DNA of 64,000 nucleotides, from the NCBI GenBank assembly GCA_937959275.1, contig CALGLU010000001.1, positions 1 to 64,000 of the forward strand. Reading direction: 5' to 3'. The stretch is from an uncultured Saprospiraceae bacterium (GTDB taxonomy: Bacteria > Bacteroidota > Bacteroidia > Chitinophagales > Saprospiraceae). Below the pieces are notes generated by a model that saw only the letters and a program-made list of their open reading frames with translations, was not told the origin of the DNA and made no database searches. The translations under genes were made by a program, and so were the position numbers. Below, one piece after another: positions 44,538 to 52,603 of the stretch. Numbering within the stretch: the stretch's first letter is position 1; every line of letters starts with the position of its first letter.

Positions 44538-44733
44538 AGATCTTTGAAACACCATCTGCATCATAGGTGAACCAAGTGTCTTTCTAGCTTAGTGAAAAAA
44601 TTGATCAACACTTCGCATATGTCTTACAATGTTTTCAGAAGGTTGAGACACAGTATGCTTGTGCAGGCGGGAGCAAACAGCAAATGCTTTCGGATATAAA
44701 CACTTGTTTGTCAGGTATTTGCGATTCCTACGT

Positions 44734-44750
44734 TTTGCCTATAATTAATA
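44734..44750. repeat. 17-bp direct repeat, left copy (possible attL)
   Basis: TTTGCCTATAATTAATA is identical to 54176-54192. The two copies bracket a 9.4-kb segment of AT-rich accessory genes whose right-most gene encodes a tyrosine recombinase. The sequence is AT-rich and a chance match of this length somewhere in the window is possible. Confidence 0.45.
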
Positions 44751-44822
44751 GTATTTGTTATCATATTTGATAAGATAATTGTACCTTTCGGATAACTAAT
44801 TTAACAAAATTCGATTAGAATC

Positions 44823-45029
44823 ATGCAAGGAGTCTCTAAACATATAGTACAGGATTACAGAACTCACGTAGAAACAATCGCTAGTTTGATTAGCAAAGGC
44901 CCATATAAACTGGAGTTTATATGCGATCAACTTGGCATTAGTAGAGTTACCTTAAACAAAAAGAAGAAAGGAGCATCTTTCACTTTAGAAGAAGTTGAGA
45001 AGCTTACAGATTTGTTTACTAAAGTTTAG
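44823..45029 (+). CDS. small helix-turn-helix protein
   Basis: A 68-residue protein whose central part (LEFICDQLGISRVTLNKKKKGASFTLEEVEKLTDLF) has the helix-turn-helix pattern of Xre-like DNA-binding proteins, with about 25 residues of N-terminal helix. It is probably a transcription regulator. It is the only plus-strand gene in the putative island and sits just inside its left 17-bp repeat, where small regulators of mobile elements are often found. Confidence 0.7.
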   Translation: MQGVSKHIVQDYRTHVETIASLISKGPYKLEFICDQLGISRVTLNKKKKGASFTLEEVEKLTDLFTKV

Positions 45030-45103
45030 GATCAATTAGAATAATTGCTCCTTCTGTATGAGCTATTGAATTTATTAACATCATGTCTTAGCAACATCGC
45101 CTC

Positions 45104-45406
45104 TTAATTCGGTTTTGTTAATCCTTCAATTTTCTTCTTAGATTCCACCAGTGAATATTTGAATGATTTTATTCTTGATGAAAGTTGTACATTGATTGCT
45201 TGAACAGCATCTTCAATTTTTTCTATGTAATCGGCTGAACGTGATAATTTTTCAATGTATAATTTGGCTGATTCCATATCCATTTTTAAATCTGGGTCTT
45301 TTGATAATTTAAGTGTAGATTCCAAGTCAATAAGATTTTCGTCTAGATTATTTACATATTGTGCAATGTCATCTTGAACAGAATTTGAACTAGCTTTCGT
45401 TGTCAT
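45104..45406 (-). CDS. coiled-coil hypothetical protein
   Basis: A 100-residue, strongly helical, acidic protein with heptad spacing (YVNNLDENLIDLESTLKLS; LYIEKLSRSADYIEKIEDAV). It has no signal peptide from the ATG at 45406; the frame continues upstream to a TTG at 45481 with a less convincing N-terminus. The pattern of spaced Leu/Ile and the 'ExxKLYIEKL' segment recall the C-terminal part of the next gene's product, so they may be related. The function is unknown. Confidence 0.55.
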   Translation of the reverse strand: MTTKASSNSVQDDIAQYVNNLDENLIDLESTLKLSKDPDLKMDMESAKLYIEKLSRSADYIEKIEDAVQAINVQLSSRIKSFKYSLVESKKKIEGLTKPN

Positions 45407-45553
45407 TGTGACCAACTTATCTTTCTTTTTATCGACTTGTCGCCATTTTCGGGCAAACAGAATTGCAGTTTCCCTAAACAATAAATGGTTGTTAGTGATC
45501 TCAATTTGTTCTAAAAAATCTTTCTAAGTATTTGATTATTAATAATATTGATT

Positions 45554-46252
45554 CTAACTTTCAGAAATCTCATTTACTAATTCATCTAGCTCCTTTTTAA
45601 GTTTGATTATATAAGTATCCAAAGATTCTTCTATTTTTTTTATATGTAGATTTGCCTTTTCTTGGTCTCCTAATACATCCTTCAAATTAGATTCGTCTAA
45701 ACTACTTTCTTTTAATATTAATTCCAGAGTTGTTTTGGCAGCCAAAAACTTATTTAAAATTTCGTTATCAGATTTTGATACAAACTTAACTTTACCAGAA
45801 AGTAGAATAAATTTGTCAAGATTAATAAGGTTTTGTTCAAGCTGATTTAAAAATCTTTGGATCGATAAAATACAAAATGATTTTACCTCTTGATCTGAAG
45901 TTTTCAACCTTGAAAACTTAACAAAACTTAGTGTAAATCTTGACTCTAATAAATTAACAACCCTCACTATCTCGTTTAGATTTCTTATTGAATTATAGCT
46001 TACTTCATTGATTGAGTATCTATAAAACACATTTAGGCCAGAGTTGTCTTGAAGATTCAAATTCTGAACGCTTTGATGAGCTTTCACCATGTCTAAAGAT
46101 GCAAATTCCATATTTTTAAATAAATCTTCATACGTCCCTTCTAATTCTTCTATAGCATTTATAACCTCTAAATCCAGTTCATTATTCGATTTCTCACTCG
46201 AACTGCAGCTAAAGAATAAGATTAGAAGTATTAAGTAATAGTAACTTTTCAT
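45554..46252 (-). CDS. coiled-coil lipoprotein
   Basis: A 232-residue lipoprotein with a signal peptide and lipobox-like FFSCS (Cys near 16). The rest is almost entirely helical with long heptad runs, ending in KKIEESLDTYIIKLKKELDELVNE. No family is recognised. It starts 7 bp after the stop of the cytochrome-like lipoprotein and is the last gene of the four-gene subtilisin / S74 / lipoprotein operon. Very AT-rich codon use compared with the cox region suggests foreign origin. Confidence 0.65.
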   Translation of the reverse strand: MKSYYYLILLILFFSCSSSEKSNNELDLEVINAIEELEGTYEDLFKNMEFASLDMVKAHQSVQNLNLQDNSGLNVFYRYSINEVSYNSIRNLNEIVRVVNLLESRFTLSFVKFSRLKTSDQEVKSFCILSIQRFLNQLEQNLINLDKFILLSGKVKFVSKSDNEILNKFLAAKTTLELILKESSLDESNLKDVLGDQEKANLHIKKIEESLDTYIIKLKKELDELVNEISES

Positions 46253-46259
46253 TTTATGT

Positions 46260-48113
46260 TTAATGAGTCATTCTTAGAGGTTCGAATGTTAAATTGTGTG
46301 CCAATTCAATGAATGGGCTACTAAGGCAATTATTAGATATTAAACTTGCTAAATCAATTTCTCTTCGCAGTAAGTCATTAAAATTCCTTTGAGTAGGATT
46401 ATTATTTGGTCTGTTTGCAGCATCAATTACGTTTATTCCTGTTAAGAATCCCGATAAAGAGGCTTCTGTCCCAAAATTACTTGGGCTTATATGAGTGAAA
46501 AATGTTTGTGTTTCTCCACCGTGACAACCACTACATGTATTCAGCGAAAATACATGCCTCGCTTCATCACTAATGATAAATGTTGAGCCTACTGAATTTG
46601 TACCATTCCAGTGATGTGCACTTGGAGGAGTTCCTGTTGGCGGGAATGATGTTTCTGATTTACCACCAAGAAACTTTTGAGCTGGAGTAGCAGTCGTTGA
46701 ACTAAATGGGACGTCTGCTGTTACAGTGTAATCATTATTTTCTATATCAGATTGATTAGCATTAATAAAAGCAACTAATCTTTCAACTTCCGCATTGCTA
46801 ATTTTTGCATTATACTTTACTGCTGGCTCTTGTTTTACTGTAGTTAACTCAAGTTGCCCTGCTGTATTCAAATTAAATTCTCTTAATTCCCAAGGAGAAC
46901 TTAATGCTATTTCATTAGTTCTAATTTGATTTATTGAGTTCTGATTCGGCTTTGAAGGACTTGTGCCAGAAAGTAGAAATTGATTTGTGATACTTTCCAA
47001 TGCAGAATTGTAAGCTGGAGTTCCTATGGCTAAAGAATTCAAATTATTCCATTCTTGAGCAAAGGTTTTAACAGAACTGCAAGTTCTTTTATTAATACCG
47101 TACTCAAATATTATTGTGAATTGCATTGGATTACAAGTGGGACTTAGAGCATTAAAGACAAATCTTCCTTCACCAGCATTACTAAAACCATACCCAGAAT
47201 TCCCTCTTAAATCAAGTCTATTTACAATAGCTATTAATTTGAACGGAGCAAATTTTAAATCCAAAATTCCACCTGGAGAAACTGCACTTTTAATTTCCCA
47301 ATCTGAAATAAAACTTTGTATCGACGATCGCGCACTTAGAATTTCACCATTAATCGTTTTGTCAGTAGTCCAAGTGTTTAACCAATTCCTCACGAAATTA
47401 GACGCTTCCAAATCGGTAGCTAATGAGCTAGGATCTTGTGATGCCATTTGCCTTATTATTTCACCAAAGGTCCAAACTCCATTCGGATTACCAGAAAGGG
47501 TGCACGGATTAAATGTTCGACTTGGATCTTCAACTACGTTTAATTCGGTAATCATCAAAGTTTTTTTCTGATCTGATAGACCTCTTATACCTCTAATTAT
47601 ATCTATTGGAATTAAAGTTGCTTTACCTTTACGGATTTGCTTGACATTAAAACCTCTTAAGTTTTCTTTATCAATAGCACTCAAGGCTCTATTTTTTACT
47701 GAAAACTGTCTTTCATTGGATATGCCTAATCTTTGTCTTTGTGAAAGTTCAGACTTAATTTCATCCAAATTTTCCTTTAAATTTATTGAAAACCTATTGT
47801 CACCTTTTACCTTGTCAGCTCCTTGTCCATCATCCCTAAGTACTATTTTTTCATCATTTAGTAATAAGCTTAAATAATTACCCCTGATTATTCCGCTTTC
47901 AAACTCTGCTATTAATTTAATATTATTTCTGTTTTTTTCTGGCTGATCCAATTCTTCTAAAAATATATTGGTAGCGATTGGTGGTGAATATTCATGTTCA
48001 GGATTAATCTCTATTTCTTCTACTAGATCTCTATAGTCATCCTTTTCAGTAATTTCCGCGCAGGAAATAAACAAGATGCTAATTCCAATAATAATATAGA
48101 TTGAATATTTCAT
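46260..48113 (-). CDS. lipoprotein with choice-of-anchor-like domain and single CxxCH motif
   Basis: A 617-residue lipoprotein (lipobox FISCAE, Cys18). The N-terminal region has a short Ig/calcium-binding-like segment (LLNDEKIVLRDDGQGADKVKGDNRF) typical of 'choice-of-anchor X' proteins. A central domain carries AIVNRLDLRG and NAGEGRFVFNAL, seen in a widespread family of secreted proteins of unknown function. Near the C-terminus CSGCHGGET gives one c-type-heme attachment motif. The heme role is unproven because no axial Met is obvious. It is the third gene of the operon, 12 bp after the S74 protein. Confidence 0.7.
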   Translation of the reverse strand: MKYSIYIIIGISILFISCAEITEKDDYRDLVEEIEINPEHEYSPPIATNIFLEELDQPEKNRNNIKLIAEFESGIIRGNYLSLLLNDEKIVLRDDGQGADKVKGDNRFSINLKENLDEIKSELSQRQRLGISNERQFSVKNRALSAIDKENLRGFNVKQIRKGKATLIPIDIIRGIRGLSDQKKTLMITELNVVEDPSRTFNPCTLSGNPNGVWTFGEIIRQMASQDPSSLATDLEASNFVRNWLNTWTTDKTINGEILSARSSIQSFISDWEIKSAVSPGGILDLKFAPFKLIAIVNRLDLRGNSGYGFSNAGEGRFVFNALSPTCNPMQFTIIFEYGINKRTCSSVKTFAQEWNNLNSLAIGTPAYNSALESITNQFLLSGTSPSKPNQNSINQIRTNEIALSSPWELREFNLNTAGQLELTTVKQEPAVKYNAKISNAEVERLVAFINANQSDIENNDYTVTADVPFSSTTATPAQKFLGGKSETSFPPTGTPPSAHHWNGTNSVGSTFIISDEARHVFSLNTCSGCHGGETQTFFTHISPSNFGTEASLSGFLTGINVIDAANRPNNNPTQRNFNDLLRREIDLASLISNNCLSSPFIELAHNLTFEPLRMTH

Positions 48114-48125
48114 ATTTAAATATAT

Positions 48126-48875
48126 TTAATTTAGTCTATTCTTTAATTCATCAATCTGAACTTGTTGCTCTTTTATGGCTTCAATTAATATTGGGATCAA
48201 TGAGCTATAATCAATGGTTTTATATTGCTGTGATTCTGAAACAATCTCTGGTAATATCTTTTCGACATCTTGCGCTAATAATCCAAAATCACTTTCACCG
48301 TTTGATTTAAGTCTATACGACTTTCCTTTTAAACTTTGTATTAAAGCAATAGAGTTTGTAATATCTGAGATGTTAGTTTTTAGTCTTTTATCTGAAACTT
48401 TATTATATCTTTTTGCAAAGAGATGGTGGTGTCCTGTTGAAGAAGAATACCAAAAGTCAATTTTCCCAGTACTTGAACCAATTTCTACTCCTGGATTGTT
48501 TACTTTAAACGATAAAGTATTATTGGATTCTAGCTTTACTAATCCATTGAGGGCGATGTTGAACTTTGTTGTGGGATTAAATAAGGAATTTGTACTACCA
48601 TTTGGAGCTAAAAGGAAGTGTATCTGACCATTGTAATCAAATCTTATTTGTGAGGCATTTCCACCAACTATTCTTCTATCAGCATCAGAGTAATAGATAT
48701 TATTTCCTATGAATTTAGATCCTCCATCATGGAAAGTCCAATTATTGCCTATTTGGAATCTTTCTAATGGATTTGTTGTAGTTAATCCCATATTGCCATT
48801 AGGGAGAACAGTTACATTCTGACTAAATCCTGTTATGTAAGTCAAGCATAAAATTGCTATTAATTCAACTCTCAT
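48126..48875 (-). CDS. S74 tail-fibre-domain surface protein
   Basis: A 249-residue exported protein with a signal peptide (ending GFSQN). Beta-rich 'GLTTTNPLERFQIG' repeats are followed by a C-terminal S74 chaperone domain (SDKRLKTNISDI, FGLLAQDVEKILPEIV, then a trimeric coiled coil IKEQQVQIDELKNRL). Such domains trimerise and self-cleave, and Bacteroidota use them on surface fibres. It begins 1 bp from the end of the subtilisin gene, so the two are tightly coupled. Unlike the related gene at 12734-13961 it is intact. Confidence 0.87.
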   Translation of the reverse strand: MRVELIAILCLTYITGFSQNVTVLPNGNMGLTTTNPLERFQIGNNWTFHDGGSKFIGNNIYYSDADRRIVGGNASQIRFDYNGQIHFLLAPNGSTNSLFNPTTKFNIALNGLVKLESNNTLSFKVNNPGVEIGSSTGKIDFWYSSSTGHHHLFAKRYNKVSDKRLKTNISDITNSIALIQSLKGKSYRLKSNGESDFGLLAQDVEKILPEIVSESQQYKTIDYSSLIPILIEAIKEQQVQIDELKNRLN

Positions 48876-48876
48876 A

Positions 48877-50454
48877 TTAATTGCAGTTTATTAGATTGTT
48901 TTCGTTAAGATTAACAGAAAAAGACGAACCATTTTCAATTTGAAAACTCCCGTGTAAATAATAAGCTTTATTTCCTACGAGAGACAAATTCGAACCATTT
49001 GTCACAGAAATATTATCAGTACAAATTATATAGGAAGAATGTTCTTCATTTGATGTTATTGTTTCATTTTCAATACAAGTCGTTGCTGCTTCTTTTACAG
49101 CATTAAACGCATTTAAGCGACCTTCTCCTATTAGTCCTTGATATTGCGAATTCACTGGTAGATTTCCAATTTCATTGGCTGTTTCATATATAATGGACTC
49201 CACTTCCTCAGGCGTTAGACATGGATTAACAGAGTATAATAATCCTATACATCCCGCAACTATCGGAGATGCAAAAGAAGTGCCCCATTGAGGTTCATAT
49301 GTGTTGCCAATCTTAGGTCCAATTATGTGGAAACCAGGAGCACAAATATTTACCTTACTATTCTTGTTATGTGATGTCTTAGGATCACCAATGTGATTTT
49401 CAATAATATCTTGCCAATTAATTTGGCCATAGTCTGGATGCGTATAACCAACTTCAAATAAGTGACCAACTGATGTAACAGAAATCACATGATTATATGA
49501 CGCTGGATAAATGAGACAAAGTCCTGAACCTAGACTCTCTTGCTGGTCTCCAAACGAATTAAGGTCACAAGGTCCACAAATACAGCTATCATCACAGCTT
49601 AATTCAGGTTGGCATTGGCAAAATTTTCTTTCCCAACAAATACCATTCCCTGCTCCAGCAACTATAGAAGTTCCAAGATCATTAATATTGTCAATAATAT
49701 CTTGAGTGAACTGTGAAAAAGCAGGGCTCCCAAAGCTACAATTTATAACCTTCGCACCATTTTGAGCTGCTTCATACATTTTTTGAATACTTGTAGATTT
49801 GTAAAGCATTAATTTACATTTATACCCAATACTTCCATAGCCTTTTTCATTGTTGGTTGCTGCGGCAGCAGCGCCCGCTACAGGTGTTCCATGATATGAA
49901 GAATAGTTAACATTTCCATCTTCAAAAGCTATTTCAGATACTAAATCCTCATGCAATAAATCAAACCCATGGGATTCCATAATTGCAATTTTAATATTTT
50001 CATTTCCCTTGGATATATCCCAAGCAAAACGAGCATTAATTAATTCAAGATGAGATGTGAAATTTGATTCACCATAAGCATAATCATTTGGAGTATGCAA
50101 AGGGTAATAAATTGGAATACGTTCTAATCTTAAAATTTCACTAGGTTCAAATTCAGCTGTTATGTCAGCTATAAGATTCTCTAAATTACATTCACAATTT
50201 ATTTCTAAAGCATCTCTTAATATTTCAGATCCTTTAATATTAGGAAACGCTTTCTGAATAGAAGTAATGTTATTTTTTTGCATAATTTTATTTATTCTGT
50301 CATCCAGTATGTTATACTTGTCTTTCTCGAGTGAGATAGCTTGACTACTATTAGATATTGTTATCCAAATTCTATTCTCTTCATATATCTTGTATTCTTG
50401 CCCAAAACATTGTGTCGAAATGTAAAGACTTAGTATTAATATCGCTATTTTCAT
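48877..50454 (-). CDS. secreted S8 (subtilisin) family peptidase with altered Asp site
   Basis: A 525-residue exported protein with a signal peptide (ending TQCFGQ), a propeptide-like region to about 140, and an S8 domain. The catalytic His188 (SSYHGTPVAG) and Ser (WGTSFASPIVAG) motifs are normal, but the Asp motif reads IAIMESHGFDLLHEDL, with Glu160 where the catalytic Asp is expected and one extra residue before the Gly. The protein also has a Cys-rich insertion (ERKFCQCQPELSCDDSC). The C-terminus is a beta-rich domain. Activity is therefore uncertain. It is the first gene of the four-gene operon. Confidence 0.82.
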   Translation of the reverse strand: MKIAILILSLYISTQCFGQEYKIYEENRIWITISNSSQAISLEKDKYNILDDRINKIMQKNNITSIQKAFPNIKGSEILRDALEINCECNLENLIADITAEFEPSEILRLERIPIYYPLHTPNDYAYGESNFTSHLELINARFAWDISKGNENIKIAIMESHGFDLLHEDLVSEIAFEDGNVNYSSYHGTPVAGAAAAATNNEKGYGSIGYKCKLMLYKSTSIQKMYEAAQNGAKVINCSFGSPAFSQFTQDIIDNINDLGTSIVAGAGNGICWERKFCQCQPELSCDDSCICGPCDLNSFGDQQESLGSGLCLIYPASYNHVISVTSVGHLFEVGYTHPDYGQINWQDIIENHIGDPKTSHNKNSKVNICAPGFHIIGPKIGNTYEPQWGTSFASPIVAGCIGLLYSVNPCLTPEEVESIIYETANEIGNLPVNSQYQGLIGEGRLNAFNAVKEAATTCIENETITSNEEHSSYIICTDNISVTNGSNLSLVGNKAYYLHGSFQIENGSSFSVNLNENNLINCN

Positions 50455-50709
50455 ATTAATATATTTTACTTCAAAACTAGTTTTCACCTATACGCATAAT
50501 AAATAGAATAATTACAATATGCATGTCTCATTATACTATTAGAAGCATTATTTTCATTGGAAGTTTTGAGTAATGATGAAATTGAATATTTTTAATGCTG
50601 ATACACATGAAATGTCAGTAAATCAGTATTTAAGTAAAGTTAATGAATAATGATGGTTATTTATACCCCTAAAAATAGGGATATTTAAATTTATTCTTTC
50701 ATTGTAAAG

Positions 50710-51312
50710 TTAAAGGCCTGGTCTTCTATATTTAGCCAATTCAAATATCCGATTCTGCTTCTTCCTCATTTCAATTGAGCGAAGAAGTAGACTTTTACTC
50801 AATCCAATGAGTTTCTTTCTATCAGCCAAATAAACAGAAGGCTTAATCAAATTCTGCTTATACTTCTCCTCAGTGATTACCATCAGAGTCGAATCAATCT
50901 GTTGCAATTCTTCATCATACTTCCCTCTCTCCAAATCAATCCTATAATCTAATATCAAATTCTCTAACTCAATCAACTTCTCGTCAATCAGCACTTTATA
51001 CTTAATGACAACAGCTTCTGCAGACAATTCTCTCAATTGCTCTTCTTCCTTAGCTCTAATGATCGATAATGGATTATAACTCAAAGATGGACGAGGATGG
51101 CCGTTCACAGTATAGGTGACACCAACAGTAGGCATATACTTAGCCCACTTATATTTTGTCTTGACTTGGTACACTTTTAATTCAGCTTCCATTTGACGTT
51201 TATAAAAGTCCACTAATGAATTATACAATATCGAATCTGCTGGTAAGTCTTGTGTCTTTAAATCAGTAAATACAGATATCAGTAATAAACTACTGAATAG
51301 TAAGTGTTTCAT
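50710..51312 (-). CDS. secreted coiled-coil protein resembling half of TolC
   Basis: A 200-residue exported protein. The signal peptide is MKHLLFSSLLLISVFTDLKT. A long helix (SLVDFYKRQMEAELKVYQVK) leads into a beta-like PTVGVTYTVNGHPRPSLSYN segment, followed by two long helices (about 85-180), the same helix-strand-helix layout as one TolC repeat. The start ATG lies 23 bp inside the YdjM-like gene. It is the last gene of the recombinase-ATPase operon. No family is recognised with confidence, and the TolC likeness is by layout only. Confidence 0.6.
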   Translation of the reverse strand: MKHLLFSSLLLISVFTDLKTQDLPADSILYNSLVDFYKRQMEAELKVYQVKTKYKWAKYMPTVGVTYTVNGHPRPSLSYNPLSIIRAKEEEQLRELSAEAVVIKYKVLIDEKLIELENLILDYRIDLERGKYDEELQQIDSTLMVITEEKYKQNLIKPSVYLADRKKLIGLSKSLLLRSIEMRKKQNRIFELAKYRRPGL

Positions 51313-52603
51313 AATAACCTGAGAATTGTAGTTGTGAATTGGATTTAGTGCGATCATACTCTTGTCTGCGTATATTATCTTCATGCTCCAGTTCTTTGAT
51401 CTTGATATCAAGCTCTGTCACTTTAGAATCAGACAATACAGGTTTCTCAGGTTCTTTTATATTTCTATACTTTTCAAATAGTATTTCTTTTTCTACTTCT
51501 TGGTCGGCTAATTCTATCAGTTGTAAAATTTCTTCGTATTCTGTCATTTCTAGATTATAGCTTTCCAGTAAGATTTGATCATTTTCGATTAATGTCAGTT
51601 TTCTTTGTTTCAATCTTTCGATGACTGGATTATTGATTACAGCTTCTAGCTTTAATGGGATCTCTTTGACTTGAAGATGATTGAGATAACCTAGCTTTAA
51701 GCTTTTAGTTGATTTCCAGATTCCATCAATCTCATATTCGAAGGTGCGATTAGCTAAAAGTTCTAAGTCAGTAATTAAGTATCTCAGTATGAGAGTATTT
51801 AAAGAGTCGATTGAGATATTAATGAATCGTTTAGATTCAAAGAAGAATTCTTTCTCTGTATGAACCGGTATTACATTCGTTACTTTTTGATTGTCCTTAG
51901 GAAACATACTGAATACATCATCTTTTAAAATCATCATTTTGCTACCATCTGTTGATACACAATATCCATTATGTTTTGAAATCACAGATCCTTCTTGAAT
52001 ATCAAATGTGACTAAGAGCAGATCATCAGATTTATTGTACTCTGATTTCAAGTGCTTTACAGTTCCGAACATTCGATTATAACTTGTCCAGAAGCCATTC
52101 TTCATCAGAGGTTGTAAAAAGATGGCACTTACAATAAAGAAGGAAAATACTGCAGTTTCACTTCTGATATCTGATACTCTTAATCTCATGTTTGGATTCC
52201 CAGGGAGTACGCATGGATTCTTTATGAATGGATAGAACAGTGGCACTCCTTGAATTGTCATCATATCAAAAATCAAATGACTTGACATCGATAGAAAGAA
52301 AATTTGAGTGATTGGCAATGATGAAAAATAAGCAGCTTGAAAGGCAGAAAGTAAAGCCGTACTAAGGATTAGAAAGATCAATGAATGTGTAATCGTCCTG
52401 TGTCCATATCTCCTGTTTATAAGTTTTGCAATAGGATAAAAGAACTTTCCGATGAGAGACTTTGTATGATCTATGTCCGGGAGCTGTGAAGCATTAAACA
52501 CGACAACTAAATATTTCCAATCTTGAAGTATATTGATTCCAACTATAGATCCGAAAACTCCTGTGAATGTGAAACCTCCAACAATATGATTTGGTGCTGT
52601 CAT
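51290..52603 (-). CDS. YdjM-type membrane metal-dependent hydrolase with long C-terminal extension
   Basis: A 437-residue protein. Residues 1-160 are a YdjM/DUF457 membrane hydrolase with four or five helices and all expected metal ligands: PNHIVGG, LPDIDHTKS, YGHRTITHSL and SSHLIFDMM. About 270 further residues, not usual in this family, include a predicted periplasmic beta region and a C-terminal coiled coil (ITDLELL to TKSNSQLQF). Its ATG overlaps the stop of the recombinase-ATPase gene by 1 bp (TAATG), and its end overlaps the following gene. The substrate of YdjM proteins is unknown. Confidence 0.8.
   Translation of the reverse strand: MTAPNHIVGGFTFTGVFGSIVGINILQDWKYLVVVFNASQLPDIDHTKSLIGKFFYPIAKLINRRYGHRTITHSLIFLILSTALLSAFQAAYFSSLPITQIFFLSMSSHLIFDMMTIQGVPLFYPFIKNPCVLPGNPNMRLRVSDIRSETAVFSFFIVSAIFLQPLMKNGFWTSYNRMFGTVKHLKSEYNKSDDLLLVTFDIQEGSVISKHNGYCVSTDGSKMMILKDDVFSMFPKDNQKVTNVIPVHTEKEFFFESKRFINISIDSLNTLILRYLITDLELLANRTFEYEIDGIWKSTKSLKLGYLNHLQVKEIPLKLEAVINNPVIERLKQRKLTLIENDQILLESYNLEMTEYEEILQLIELADQEVEKEILFEKYRNIKEPEKPVLSDSKVTELDIKIKELEHEDNIRRQEYDRTKSNSQLQFSGYYETLTIQ

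Larger units (their letters stand above)
44437..44822. other. intergenic region at the left edge of a putative island
   Basis: 386 bp. It carries the second copy of the GATATCATAGCT motif (44502-44537) and the left 17-bp repeat (44734-44750). No gene or strong hairpin is seen. Confidence 0.6.
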
